A DNA stretch of 64,000 nucleotides from Simplicispira sedimenti (GCF_022760965.1 NZ_JAKVIJ010000010.1:104168-168167); one strand, 5' to 3'; counted from the first letter of the stretch, positions 32,200-40,915 are shown. A program made the numbers and translations. The notes: generated by a model not told the origin, from the sequence alone.

Positions 32200-33129
32200 A
32201 TGGAAATTTTGCTGCAGCAGATCATCAACGGTCTGGTTCTCGGCAGCATGTACGCCTTGATAGCCTTGGGCTACACCATGGTGTACGGCATCATTCAACT
32301 GATCAACTTCGCCCACGGCGAGGTGCTCATGATCGGTGCACTGACCAGCTGGAGCTGCATCGGCCTGATGCAAGGGGCCATGCCCGGAGCGCCTGGCTGG
32401 GTCATCCTGCTCTTGGCCACGCTCATCGCGTGTGTGGTGGCAGCAACCCTGAACTTCACGATCGAGAAGGTCGCCTACAAGCCCTTGCGCAGCAGTCCGC
32501 GCCTGGCTCCCCTGATCACGGCCATCGGCATGTCCATCCTGCTGCAGACGCTGGCCATGATCATCTGGAAGCCCAACTACAAACCTTATCCCACGCTGCT
32601 GTCCTCGACCCCGTTCGAGATCGGCGGCGCTTACATCACGCCCACCCAGGTGCTGATCCTGGGCGTGACGGCGGTGGCCCTGGCCTCGCTGATGTATTTG
32701 GTCAATCACACCAACCTGGGCCGCGCCATGCGCGCCACGGCAGAAAACCCCCGTGTGGCGGCGCTCATGGGCGTCAAGCCCGACATGGTGATCTCGGCCA
32801 CCTTCATCATTGGTGCCGTTCTGGCCGCCATCGCCGGCATCATGTATGCGTCCAACTACGGTACGGCGCAGCACACCATGGGCTTCCTGCCAGGCCTGAA
32901 GGCCTTCACGGCAGCCGTGTTCGGTGGTATCGGCAACCTCGCCGGTGCCGTGGTCGGCGGCATCCTTCTGGGCCTGATCGAAGCCATCGGCTCGGGCTAC
33001 ATCGGCACCCTGACGGGCGGCCTGCTGGGCAGCCACTACACCGACATCTTCGCGTTCATCGTGCTCATCATCATCCTGACGCTGCGCCCCTCGGGCCTGC
33101 TGGGTGAGCGTGTGGCGGATCGCGCCTGA
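32200..33129 (+). CDS. livH: Branched-chain amino-acid ABC transporter permease LivH
   Basis: A 309-residue inner-membrane permease with about eight membrane helices. The N-terminus IINGLVLGSMYALIALGYTMVYG and the loop INFAHGEVLMIGA are hallmarks of LivH. The cytoplasmic EAA-like region is near NPRVAALMGV. First gene of livHMGF. Start ATG at 32200. Confidence 0.95.
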   Translation: MEILLQQIINGLVLGSMYALIALGYTMVYGIIQLINFAHGEVLMIGALTSWSCIGLMQGAMPGAPGWVILLLATLIACVVAATLNFTIEKVAYKPLRSSPRLAPLITAIGMSILLQTLAMIIWKPNYKPYPTLLSSTPFEIGGAYITPTQVLILGVTAVALASLMYLVNHTNLGRAMRATAENPRVAALMGVKPDMVISATFIIGAVLAAIAGIMYASNYGTAQHTMGFLPGLKAFTAAVFGGIGNLAGAVVGGILLGLIEAIGSGYIGTLTGGLLGSHYTDIFAFIVLIIILTLRPSGLLGERVADRA

Positions 33130-33142
33130 GGAGCACCACACC

Positions 33143-34219
33143 ATGAAGAACACCAAAGTCAACTGGATCCTGGGTGGCATTGCACTGCTGGTGCTGCCGC
33201 TCCTCCTGCAATCCTTCGGCAACGCCTGGGTGCGCATCGCCGACATCGCACTGCTGTATGTGCTGCTGGCCCTGGGCCTGAACATCGTGGTGGGCTACGC
33301 CGGCCTGCTGGACCTGGGCTATGTGGCGTTCTACGCCGTGGGCGCCTACCTGTTTGGCCTGATGGCTTCGCCCCACCTGGCGGACAATTTCGCCGCGTTT
33401 GCGGCCATGTTCCCCAACGGTCTTCATACCTCACTGTGGCTGGTGATACCACTGGCGGCGGTGTTGGCGGCGTTCTTTGGGGCCTTGCTGGGGGCGCCCA
33501 CGCTCAAGCTGCGTGGTGACTACCTGGCCATCGTGACGCTGGGCTTCGGCGAGATCATCCGCATCTTCCTGAACAACCTGGACCACCCCGTGAACCTGAC
33601 CAACGGCCCCAAGGGCATTGGCCAGATCGACTCGGTGCAGATTTTCGGCCTGGACCTGGGCAAGCGCCTGGAGCTGTTCGGGTTCGACATCAACTCCGTC
33701 ACGCTGTATTACTACCTGTTCCTGGCGCTGGTGCTGATCTCCATCGTGATCTGCTACCGCCTGCAGGATTCGCGCATCGGCCGCGCCTGGATGGCCATCC
33801 GCGAGGACGAAATCGCCGCCAAGGCCATGGGCATCAACACCCGCAACATGAAGCTGCTGGCCTTTGCCATGGGCGCTTCGTTCGGTGGTGTGTCGGGTGC
33901 CATGTTCGGTGCCTTTCAGGGCTTCGTCTCGCCCGAATCCTTCAGTCTGATGGAATCCGTGATGATCGTCGCCATGGTGGTGTTGGGCGGTATCGGCCAC
34001 CTGCCGGGCGTGATCCTGGGCGCCGTGCTGCTGTCGGCCCTGCCCGAAGTGCTGCGCTACGTGGCTGGTCCGCTGCAGGCCATGACCGATGGCCGCCTGG
34101 ACGCCGCCATCCTGCGCCAGCTCCTCATCGCGCTGGCCATGATCATCGTGATGCTGCTGCGTCCGCGTGGCCTGTGGCCCGCACCCGAGCACGGCAAGAG
34201 CCTGACGCAGAAGACCTGA
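33143..34219 (+). CDS. livM: Branched-chain amino-acid ABC transporter permease LivM
   Basis: A 358-residue permease paralogous to LivH, with GLNIVVGYAGLLDLGYVAFYAVGA and the ABC-contact region GRAWMAIREDEIAAKAMGI. I chose the ATG at 33143 (MKNTKVNWILGG), preceded by GAGGAG and 13 bp after livH; the frame is open 13 codons upstream inside livH. Confidence 0.95.
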   Translation: MKNTKVNWILGGIALLVLPLLLQSFGNAWVRIADIALLYVLLALGLNIVVGYAGLLDLGYVAFYAVGAYLFGLMASPHLADNFAAFAAMFPNGLHTSLWLVIPLAAVLAAFFGALLGAPTLKLRGDYLAIVTLGFGEIIRIFLNNLDHPVNLTNGPKGIGQIDSVQIFGLDLGKRLELFGFDINSVTLYYYLFLALVLISIVICYRLQDSRIGRAWMAIREDEIAAKAMGINTRNMKLLAFAMGASFGGVSGAMFGAFQGFVSPESFSLMESVMIVAMVVLGGIGHLPGVILGAVLLSALPEVLRYVAGPLQAMTDGRLDAAILRQLLIALAMIIVMLLRPRGLWPAPEHGKSLTQKT

Positions 34220-34241
34220 ACCCAGCGCAGAGAGTTTGAAC

Positions 34242-35024
34242 ATGGCAGAACAAAACAACAACGTGGTGCTGAAGGTCGCCGGCATTTCCAAGCGCTTCGG
34301 CGGCTTGCAGGCCCTGTCCGACGTGGGCATCACCATCCAGCGTGGTCAGGTCTATGGCCTGATCGGTCCCAACGGCGCGGGCAAGACCACATTCTTCAAC
34401 GTGATCACCGGCTTGTACACGCCCGACAGCGGCACCTTTGAGCTGGCAGGCAAGCCCTACGAGCCGACGGCCGTGCACGAAGTGGCCAAGGCGGGCATTG
34501 CCCGCACCTTCCAGAACATCCGCCTGTTTGCCGATATGACGGCGCTGGAGAACGTGATGGTGGGGCGCCACATTCGCACGGGCTCGGGCCTGCTGGGTGC
34601 CATCCTGCGCACCAAGGGTTTCAAGGACGAAGAGGCCGCCATCCGCCGTCGGGCGCAGGAGCTGCTGGACTACGTGGGCATTGGCAAGTTTGCCGACTTC
34701 AAGGCGCGCACGCTGAGCTACGGCGACCAGCGCCGCCTGGAAATCGCCCGCGCCTTGGCCACCGACCCGCAGCTCATCGCGCTGGACGAGCCGGCTGCCG
34801 GCATGAATGCCACCGAGAAAGTGCAGCTGCGCGAGCTGATCGACCAGATTCGCAAGGACAACCGCACCATCCTGCTGATCGAACATGACGTGAAGCTGGT
34901 GATGGGCCTGTGCGACCGCGTGACGGTGCTCGACTACGGCAAGCAGATCGCCGAAGGCACGCCCGCCGATGTGCAGAAGAACGAAAAAGTGATTGAGGCC
35001 TATCTGGGCACCGGAGGACACTGA
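34242..35024 (+). CDS. livG: Branched-chain amino-acid ABC transporter ATP-binding protein LivG
   Basis: A 260-residue ATPase. Walker A is GPNGAGKTTFF. The ABC signature appears as LSYGDQRRLEIARAL, a LivG-type variant of LSGGQ. Walker B is LIALDEPAAGMN, and the switch His is in LIEHDVKLVM. I chose the ATG at 34242 rather than a TTG two codons before. Confidence 0.95.
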   Translation: MAEQNNNVVLKVAGISKRFGGLQALSDVGITIQRGQVYGLIGPNGAGKTTFFNVITGLYTPDSGTFELAGKPYEPTAVHEVAKAGIARTFQNIRLFADMTALENVMVGRHIRTGSGLLGAILRTKGFKDEEAAIRRRAQELLDYVGIGKFADFKARTLSYGDQRRLEIARALATDPQLIALDEPAAGMNATEKVQLRELIDQIRKDNRTILLIEHDVKLVMGLCDRVTVLDYGKQIAEGTPADVQKNEKVIEAYLGTGGH

Positions 35025-35026
35025 GC

Positions 35027-35752
35027 ATGGCCGAAAAGACGAACGTATTGCTGAAGGTCAAGGGCCTGAAGGTGGCCTACGGCGGTATCCAGGCCGTCAA
35101 GGGCGTGGACTTTGAAGTGCGCGAAGGCGAGCTGGTGTCGCTGATCGGCTCCAACGGCGCCGGCAAGACCACCACCATGAAGGCCATCACCGGCACGCTG
35201 CCGATGAACGACGGCGACATCGAGTACCTGGGCGAGAGCATCCGGGGCAAGGGCGCCTGGGATCTGGTCAAGAAGGGGCTCGTGATGGTGCCGGAAGGCC
35301 GCGGCGTGTTCGCGCGCATGACCATCACCGAGAACCTGCAGATGGGCGCCTACACGCGCAGCGACAAGGCCGGCATCCTGGCCGACATCGAGAAGATGTT
35401 CACCATCTTCCCGCGCCTGCGCGAGCGCAAGGACCAGCTGGCCGGCACCATGTCGGGTGGCGAACAGCAGATGCTGGCCATGGGTCGCGCGCTGATGAGC
35501 CAGCCCAAGGTGCTGCTGCTGGACGAGCCCTCCATGGGCCTGTCGCCCATCATGGTGGACAAGATCTTCGAGGTGGTGCGCGACGTGTACGCCCTGGGCG
35601 TGACCATCGTGCTGGTCGAGCAGAACGCCAGCCGCGCGCTGGCCATCGCCGACCGCGGCTACGTGATGGAGTCCGGCCTGATCACCATGACCGGTCCTGG
35701 CCAGGAGCTGCTGAGCGACCCCAAGGTGCGCGCCGCCTACCTGGGCGAGTGA
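35027..35752 (+). CDS. livF: Branched-chain amino-acid ABC transporter ATP-binding protein LivF
   Basis: A 241-residue ATPase. Walker A is GSNGAGKTTTM, signature MSGGEQQMLAMGRAL, Walker B LLLDEPSMGLSP, switch region VLVEQNASRAL. It starts 2 bp after livG. No substrate-binding protein gene (livJ/K) follows, so the binding protein must be encoded elsewhere. Confidence 0.96.
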   Translation: MAEKTNVLLKVKGLKVAYGGIQAVKGVDFEVREGELVSLIGSNGAGKTTTMKAITGTLPMNDGDIEYLGESIRGKGAWDLVKKGLVMVPEGRGVFARMTITENLQMGAYTRSDKAGILADIEKMFTIFPRLRERKDQLAGTMSGGEQQMLAMGRALMSQPKVLLLDEPSMGLSPIMVDKIFEVVRDVYALGVTIVLVEQNASRALAIADRGYVMESGLITMTGPGQELLSDPKVRAAYLGE

Positions 35753-35802
35753 TTTGCTTGCACGCACCCAGTACCCGCAGGGGCCTGGGCTGCGCTGCAC
35801 AG

Positions 35803-35865
35803 GGCCTGATTGCTATACTATTCATAGCTGCTAGCGCTTGATGGTATTGCCATTCAGGCCTTTTT
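35803..35865 (+). terminator. Dispersed repeat copy acting as liv-operon terminator
   Basis: Outer arms GGCCTGA and TCAGGCC enclose the repeat core (ATTGCTATAC, AGCTGCTAGCGCTTGATG) and are followed by TTTTT. It lies 50 bp after livF and just before the DUF486 gene, so this repeat copy has the form of an intrinsic terminator. Confidence 0.75.
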
Positions 35866-35881
35866 CATTGGTATTTGTGCC

Positions 35882-36247
35882 ATGATGACACTGCTCCAGT
35901 CCCTGCCCATTTCGCTGCAGACCGTTCTGCTGCTGGTGGCCAGCAATGTGTTCATGACCTTTGCCTGGTACGGGCATCTCAAGAACCTGGCCACGGCACC
36001 CTGGTACGTGGCGGCCCTGGTGAGCTGGGGTATTGCGCTGTTCGAGTACCTGTTGCAGGTTCCGGCCAATCGCATCGGGTACACCCAGTTCAACGTCGGG
36101 CAGCTCAAGATCCTGCAGGAAGTCATCACCCTGACGGTGTTTGTCCCCTTTGCGGTGTTCTACCTCAACCAGCCCCTCAAATGGGACTACCTCTGGGCGG
36201 GCTTGTGCATGGTGGGGGCGGTGTACTTCATTTTTCGGGGTGCTTGA
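35882..36247 (+). CDS. DUF486-family small membrane protein
   Basis: A 121-residue protein with four predicted membrane helices and the family motifs NVFMTFAWYGHLKN and SWGIALFEYLLQVPANRIGY. DUF486 resembles small multidrug-resistance-like transporters in size and topology, but no substrate is known. Start ATG at 35882; an ATG at the next codon is equally possible. Confidence 0.85.
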   Translation: MMTLLQSLPISLQTVLLLVASNVFMTFAWYGHLKNLATAPWYVAALVSWGIALFEYLLQVPANRIGYTQFNVGQLKILQEVITLTVFVPFAVFYLNQPLKWDYLWAGLCMVGAVYFIFRGA

Positions 36248-36319
36248 GGCAAGTCATAGCCTGGAGGGTCTGCACCCGCGTGGTGCACCACAGCGGTTAA
36301 ACTCGACCGATTCACGAAA

Positions 36320-36338
36320 TTGTCACCATCTGGTTACA
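36320..36338 (+). promoter_or_regulatory. Weak PHO-box-like element upstream of DUF47-pit
   Basis: TTGTCAC-4 bp-TGGTTAC gives two CTGTCAY-like heptamers 11 bp apart, but the second matches at only 4 of 7. Tentative. Confidence 0.2.
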
Positions 36339-36375
36339 TTTTCTTCAAAAATTACCTGTTCCACCGGGAGTTCCC

Positions 36376-37023
36376 ATGCTTTTTGGCAAGCTCTTGCCAC
36401 GCGAAGGCAATTTCTTCGAATTGTTCAACCAGCACGCTGACCGCATCGTCGAAGCGGCGCGTGCGTTTTCGCAGCTCGTTTCCAACTACAACGAACCGCA
36501 CCTGCGTGACAAGTACGCCCAGGACGTGGACAACGCCGAGCGCTCTGCGGACCGTGTGACGCAGGAGGTCAGCCGTGCCATCCACAAGACCTTCATCACG
36601 CCCATCGACCGCGAGCAGATCCATTCGCTGATCAACACCATGGACGATGTGGCCGACCTGATCCAGGACTCGGCCGAGACCATGAGCCTTTACGACGTGC
36701 GCAACATGACGGAGGAAATCACGCGTCTGACGGAGCTGAGCGTCAAGTGCTGCGAGCGCCTGCGTGATGCCGTCAAGCTGCTCAGCAAGCTGGCCGATCC
36801 GGCCACTGCCGAGGCCGCCCTCAAGACCTGTGAAGAAATCGATCGGCTGGAGAGTGATGCCGACCGCGTGTTGCGCAGCGCCATGAGCAAGCTGTTCCGG
36901 GAGGAAGAGGACGTGCGCGAACTCATCAAGCTCAAGGCCATCTACGAGTTGCTCGAGACCATCACCGACAAGTGCGAGGATGTGGCCAACGTGATCGAGG
37001 GCATCGTCCTCGAAAATTCCTGA
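36376..37023 (+). CDS. DUF47 (PhoU-like) Pit accessory protein
   Basis: A 215-residue, all-helical DUF47/YkaA protein beginning GKLLPREGNFFELFNQHADRI and ending KCEDVANVIEGIVLENS. The family is PhoU-like and is typically encoded next to pit, where it is thought to modulate low-affinity phosphate uptake. It lies 26 bp before pit. GGGAG precedes the ATG. Confidence 0.92.
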   Translation: MLFGKLLPREGNFFELFNQHADRIVEAARAFSQLVSNYNEPHLRDKYAQDVDNAERSADRVTQEVSRAIHKTFITPIDREQIHSLINTMDDVADLIQDSAETMSLYDVRNMTEEITRLTELSVKCCERLRDAVKLLSKLADPATAEAALKTCEEIDRLESDADRVLRSAMSKLFREEEDVRELIKLKAIYELLETITDKCEDVANVIEGIVLENS

Positions 37024-37049
37024 TTCCCCGGCGCGAGCGGTTCATTTCC

Positions 37050-38060
37050 ATGGATACCGTACAAACTGCCCTGTGGGTCGTGGTGCTGCTGGTGGCGCTG
37101 GCCGTCGTGTTCGACTTCATGAACGGGTTTCACGACGCGGCCAACTCCATCGCCACCGTCGTTTCGACCGGCGTGTTGCGCCCCGGTCAGGCCGTGGTGT
37201 TCGCCGCGTTTTTCAACTTCATCGCCATCTTTGTCTTTCACCTCAGTGTGGCGGCGACCATTGGCAAGGGCATCGTCGAGCCTGGGGTGGTCGATACGCA
37301 TGTGGTCTTTGGTGCGCTGGTGGGTGCCATCACCTGGAACGTGATCACCTGGTATTACGGCATTCCCAGCAGTTCCTCGCACGCGCTGATCGGTGGCATC
37401 GTGGGCGCAGTCATTGCCAAGGCGGGTGCCAGCGCACTCATCGCCAAGGGTATTCTCAAGACTGTGGCCTTCATCTTTGTCTCGCCGCTGCTGGGCTTTA
37501 CGCTGGGCTCGCTGATGATGGTGGCCGTGGCCTGGCTGTTCCGCCGCACCCGCCCCAGCAGCGTGGACAAGTGGTTCCGCCGCCTGCAGCTGCTCTCGGC
37601 GGGTGCCTACAGCCTGGGCCATGGCGGCAATGATGCACAAAAGACCATCGGCATCATCTGGCTGCTGCTGATCGCCACGGGCTATACCTCTGCCACCGAT
37701 TCGTCTCCGCCCACCTGGACCATTGTGGTGTGCTACGCCGCCATCGGTCTGGGCACCATGTTTGGTGGCTGGCGCATCGTCAAGACCATGGGTCAGAAGA
37801 TCACCAAGCTCAAGCCCGTGGGCGGCTTCTGCGCCGAAACGGGGGGCGCCATGACGCTGTTTCTGGCCACCATGCTGGGCATCCCGGTGTCCACCACGCA
37901 CACCATCACCGGTGCGATCGTGGGTGTGGGCTCCACGCAGCGCGCCAGCGCCGTGCGCTGGGGTGTGGCGGGCAACATCGTCTGGGCCTGGATTCTGACG
38001 ATTCCGGCCAGCGCCTTTGTGGCCGCGGTGGCTTACTGGGTGAGTTTGCAGCTCTACTGA
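37050..38060 (+). CDS. pit: Low-affinity inorganic phosphate transporter Pit
   Basis: A 336-residue PiT-family permease with about ten membrane helices. Both PiT signature repeats are present: FDFMNGFHDAANSIATVV near residue 23 and the C-terminal GVGSTQRASAVRWGVAGNI. The intracellular loop contains LGHGGNDAQKTIG. I chose the ATG at 37050; the longer open frame upstream lies within the DUF47 gene. It works with the DUF47 protein; a PhoX-type phosphatase is encoded 20 kb away. Confidence 0.94.
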   Translation: MDTVQTALWVVVLLVALAVVFDFMNGFHDAANSIATVVSTGVLRPGQAVVFAAFFNFIAIFVFHLSVAATIGKGIVEPGVVDTHVVFGALVGAITWNVITWYYGIPSSSSHALIGGIVGAVIAKAGASALIAKGILKTVAFIFVSPLLGFTLGSLMMVAVAWLFRRTRPSSVDKWFRRLQLLSAGAYSLGHGGNDAQKTIGIIWLLLIATGYTSATDSSPPTWTIVVCYAAIGLGTMFGGWRIVKTMGQKITKLKPVGGFCAETGGAMTLFLATMLGIPVSTTHTITGAIVGVGSTQRASAVRWGVAGNIVWAWILTIPASAFVAAVAYWVSLQLY

Positions 38061-38120
38061 GATTGCTATAAAAATAGTAGCACGCAGCGCTTGATATACA
38101 AGCGCTGCGTGCTATTTTTC
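38061..38120. terminator. Perfect palindromic repeat copy: bidirectional terminator between pit and TM2 gene
   Basis: A 16-bp perfect stem (TAGCACGCAGCGCTTG at 38078-38093 and its complement at 38099-38114) with a 5-bp loop, flanked by AAAAATAG and CTATTTTT. It is the best-preserved copy of the dispersed repeat and terminates both convergent genes. It also supplies the stop codon of the minus-strand TM2 gene. Confidence 0.92.
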
Positions 38121-38582
38121 TATGGGAGCTTGGCTCGGCTGGGATATTTTGCGCGCTTCCTCGATCTGGTATTCGAAATAGCGCTGAAAGCTGAACGCCA
38201 GGCTGGCCATCAGCACCCCGGTCCCCACCATCAGGGAGGCCACAATCGCACCAATGGTGCCCCAGTGCGTGTGCCCTGCGGGGGTGTCTGATTCCGCCCC
38301 TGGGTTGAACCGGGCGTTCCAGCGCTCGGGTGGAGTGAGCGCATACAGAATGGCGCGCAGGGCGCAGCCCGCAAAGGTAAAGCCCAGCAGGGGGATGAGC
38401 AGCCAGCTCAGGTGGTCGTCCTGCCCATGCTGCTGCACCCGCTCGATGCCGTACAGACCCAGGGCCGTAGGCACCGGCAGCAGCCAGCCGGGCAGATCCC
38501 AGAATCCATGGAGATAGAAGCGGTGCAGGCCCAGCGGCCCCCCAACGAAGGCCAACCATGCGGCCGTGGTTTTGCTTTTCAT
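38112..38582 (-). CDS. TM2-domain membrane protein
   Basis: A 156-residue protein with the TM2-type N-terminus (TAAWLAFVGGPLGLHRFYLHG: a Gly-rich turn and helix followed by a second helix). A third helix lies near residues 60-80 and a fourth near 108-130. Function unknown. The C-terminal QAPIEK and stop lie at or inside the dispersed repeat at 38061-38120. Confidence 0.75.
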   Translation of the reverse strand: MKSKTTAAWLAFVGGPLGLHRFYLHGFWDLPGWLLPVPTALGLYGIERVQQHGQDDHLSWLLIPLLGFTFAGCALRAILYALTPPERWNARFNPGAESDTPAGHTHWGTIGAIVASLMVGTGVLMASLAFSFQRYFEYQIEEARKISQPSQAPIEK

Positions 38583-38589
38583 GGGCCCA

Positions 38590-39111
38590 TTATTCGGGTG
38601 CGATGCTGTCTGCGGCGCCCAGGGGTTTTTCCATCAGCACGATGTCGCGCCAGGCGCCATGCTTCCAGCCCATGGCACGCAGTACGCCGACCTCGGTAAA
38701 GCCCAAGGCACGGTGCAGCCCGATGGAGCCTGCGTTGGCCGAATCTCCAATCACGGCGATGAGCTTGCGCAGACCATCGGCCTGTGCCTGCTCCACCAGC
38801 GCCTGCAGCAGTGCCCGGCCCACGCCGCTGCCGCGTGCGGTATCGGCCACGTAGATGGAGTCTTCGGCCGTGAAGCGGTAGGCCGGGCGGGGTTTGAACC
38901 AGTTGGCATAGGCAAAGCCCAGCACCTGGCCATCGCGTTCGGCCACCAGCCAGGGCAGACCGCGTGCCAGCACATCGGCGCGGCGCTGGGCCATGTCGGC
39001 TTCGGTGGGGGGATCGATCTCGAATGTGCCTGTGCCGTGCAGCACATGGTGGGCGTAGATGGTGGTGATGGCGGCAATATCGCCGTCCTGACTCGGGCGG
39101 ATCTGTAGCAT
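38590..39111 (-). CDS. GNAT N-acetyltransferase, phosphinothricin-acetyltransferase-like
   Basis: A 173-residue GNAT enzyme. N-terminal LQIRPSQDGDIAAITTIYAHH, the acetyl-CoA pyrophosphate loop ARGSGVGRALLQALV and the C-terminal HRALGFTEVGVLRAMGWKHG resemble the Pat/Bar/MnaT group, which acetylates amino-acid-like amines such as phosphinothricin or methionine sulfone. The actual substrate is not readable. ATG at 39111; it diverges from rpsP. Confidence 0.85.
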   Translation of the reverse strand: MLQIRPSQDGDIAAITTIYAHHVLHGTGTFEIDPPTEADMAQRRADVLARGLPWLVAERDGQVLGFAYANWFKPRPAYRFTAEDSIYVADTARGSGVGRALLQALVEQAQADGLRKLIAVIGDSANAGSIGLHRALGFTEVGVLRAMGWKHGAWRDIVLMEKPLGAADSIAPE

Positions 39112-39126
39112 GAAGGGTAAAGAAGA

Positions 39127-39132
39127 TATAAT
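39127..39132 (+). promoter_or_regulatory. -10 box of the rpsP promoter
   Basis: A perfect TATAAT about 112 bp upstream of rpsP within GAAGATATAATCAGCGG. The -35 is not clear. It implies a leader of roughly 100 nt. Confidence 0.6.
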
Positions 39133-39243
39133 CAGCGGCTTTGCAGCGTGTCGCTGGCCGGGTGGCCATGTCGCGTGTCTCAAACGCTGTGAATACATGT
39201 GGCCTGGCATTGTGCGCCTGGCCCACCACCCGAAGGATAAATC

Positions 39244-39495
39244 ATGGTCGTTATTCGACTCTCCCGCGGCGGCGCCAAGGCCCGTCCGTTCTATCACATC
39301 GTCGTGGCCGACAAGCGCGAGCGCCGTGATGGCCGCTTCATCGAGCGCCTGGGCTTCTACAACCCCCTGGCCAAGGAATCCGAAGAAGGCCTGCGCGTGG
39401 CCCAGGACCGCCTGGCCTACTGGCAAGGCGTGGGCGCCCAGCCGTCTCCCGCCGTGGAGCGCCTGATCAAGGTGGCTGCCAAGAAACTGGCCTGA
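39244..39495 (+). CDS. rpsP: 30S ribosomal protein S16
   Basis: An 83-residue S16 (MVVIRLSRGGAKARPFYHIV, RRDGRFIERLGFYNP). AAGGAT precedes the ATG. First gene of the rpsP-rimM-trmD-rplS cluster; a terminator lies directly downstream. Confidence 0.98.
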   Translation: MVVIRLSRGGAKARPFYHIVVADKRERRDGRFIERLGFYNPLAKESEEGLRVAQDRLAYWQGVGAQPSPAVERLIKVAAKKLA

Positions 39496-39514
39496 GTCCA
39501 CACGGTCCCGATAG

Positions 39515-39557
39515 GGCGGGTTGCGTCGGTGCCCCACTGACGGAACCCGCCTTTTTT
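39515..39557 (+). terminator. Intrinsic terminator between rpsP and rimM
   Basis: Arms GGCGGGTT (39515-39522) and AACCCGCC (39544-39551), with an inner CGTC/GACG stem and a following TTTTTT. It sits inside the expected operon and should reduce rimM-trmD expression relative to S16. Confidence 0.85.
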
Positions 39558-39569
39558 CATTGCCTTGCC

Positions 39570-40139
39570 ATGATCACTGCCTTTCCTCTCGCCGCCACAG
39601 AACTCCCGTCCGATGCCATCGAGGTCGGGCGCATCGGGGACGCCTGGGGCGTCAAGGGTTGGTTCAAGGTGCTGCCCCACAGCGCACAGCCACAGGCCTT
39701 GTTCGCGGCCCGGCGCTGGTACCTTCAGCCTTCGGAAAAGGGCGCGCGCACCTTCAGCGGCACGGCCATGCTGGACATCCGCCAGGTGCGTGAGCATTCC
39801 GACAGCGTGGTGGCCCACGCCCAGAACGTGGCGGACCGCAACGCGGCCGAGCTGCTGCGCGGCGCGCGCATCTTTCTTTCGCGCACGGATTTCCCGGCAG
39901 CGCAGGACGGCGAGTACTACTGGGTCGATCTGATCGGTCTGGAAGTCATCAACCGTGAAGGTGTCTCCCTGGGCGAGGTGCGCGACCTGCTCTCCACCGG
40001 CCCGCAGACTGTGCTGGTGCTCCAGCAGGAACAGGGCGACAAGCCCATCGAGCGCATGATTCCCTTCGTTGCTGCCTTTGTGGATCAGGTGGATCTGGCT
40101 GGCCGACGCATCACCGTGGACTGGCAGCCGGACTACTGA
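39570..40139 (+). CDS. rimM: Ribosome maturation factor RimM
   Basis: A 189-residue RimM that binds S19 and assists 30S head maturation. N-terminal domain VGRIGDAWGVKGWFKV. C-terminal PRC-barrel with YYWVDLIGLEVIN and MIPFVAAFVDQVDL. It starts 12 bp after the T-run of the upstream terminator and is 7 bp from trmD. Confidence 0.96.
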   Translation: MITAFPLAATELPSDAIEVGRIGDAWGVKGWFKVLPHSAQPQALFAARRWYLQPSEKGARTFSGTAMLDIRQVREHSDSVVAHAQNVADRNAAELLRGARIFLSRTDFPAAQDGEYYWVDLIGLEVINREGVSLGEVRDLLSTGPQTVLVLQQEQGDKPIERMIPFVAAFVDQVDLAGRRITVDWQPDY

Positions 40140-40146
40140 AGGTCCC

Positions 40147-40914
40147 ATGCGCTTTGACATCATCACCCTGTTTCCCGAGCTGTTCGCTCCTTTCATGGCC
40201 AGCGGCGTGACGCGCCGTGCGTTCGCTTCGGGCCAGGTCGATGTGCGCCTGTGGAACCCGCGCGACCATGCCGAAGGCAACTACCGCCGCGTGGACGACC
40301 GCCCCTTTGGCGGTGGCCCCGGCATGGTGATGATGGCCGAGCCGCTGGCACGCTGCCTTGCCGCCATCCGTGCCGATCGTGTCGAGGCGGTCGCGACACG
40401 GGCGCCGCTGGTGCTGTTTTCGCCCATTGGCCAGCGCCTGGACCATGGCGCGGTGGCGCAGTGGTCCGTCGGCAGCGGCGCCATTTTGCTGTGCGGGCGT
40501 TACGAGGGCATAGACCAGCGCTTCATCGATGCCGAGGTGGATGTGCAAATCAGCCTGGGCGACTTCGTGCTCTCGGGCGGCGAGATCGCTGCGCTGGCGC
40601 TGCTGGACGCCGTGGCGCGCCTGCAGCCCGGCGTGCTGGGCGACGAGGGCAGCCACCAGCTCGACAGCTTCAATCCGCAGCTCGACGGCCTGCTCGACTG
40701 CCCGCACTACACCCGGCCCGAGGTATGGGAAGGCCGCAGCGTGCCTGGCGCACTGCTCTCGGGCCACCATGCCCACATCGAACTGTGGCGCCGCGCGCAG
40801 CGCCTGCGGTTGACGGCCCAGCACCGCCCCGACCTGATCGCTGCAGCGCGAGCGGCAGGGCGCCTGAGCGCCCAGGACCAGCGGGTTTTGGATGATCTTG
40901 CCGAACGGTTATAA
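40147..40914 (+). CDS. trmD: tRNA (guanine-N1)-methyltransferase TrmD
   Basis: A 255-residue SPOUT methyltransferase making m1G37. Start MRFDIITLFPELFAPF at 40147. The trefoil-knot SAM site contains LLCGRYEGIDQRF and LSGGEIAALALLDAVARL. The C-terminal helical domain ends LDDLAERL. Its stop codon overlaps the -10 box of the rplS promoter. Confidence 0.97.
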   Translation: MRFDIITLFPELFAPFMASGVTRRAFASGQVDVRLWNPRDHAEGNYRRVDDRPFGGGPGMVMMAEPLARCLAAIRADRVEAVATRAPLVLFSPIGQRLDHGAVAQWSVGSGAILLCGRYEGIDQRFIDAEVDVQISLGDFVLSGGEIAALALLDAVARLQPGVLGDEGSHQLDSFNPQLDGLLDCPHYTRPEVWEGRSVPGALLSGHHAHIELWRRAQRLRLTAQHRPDLIAAARAAGRLSAQDQRVLDDLAERL

Positions 40915-40915
40915 T
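40888..40915 (+). promoter_or_regulatory. Promoter for rplS overlapping the trmD stop
   Basis: TTGGAT (40888-40893), a 16-bp spacer, then a perfect TATAAT (40910-40915). Confidence 0.65.
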
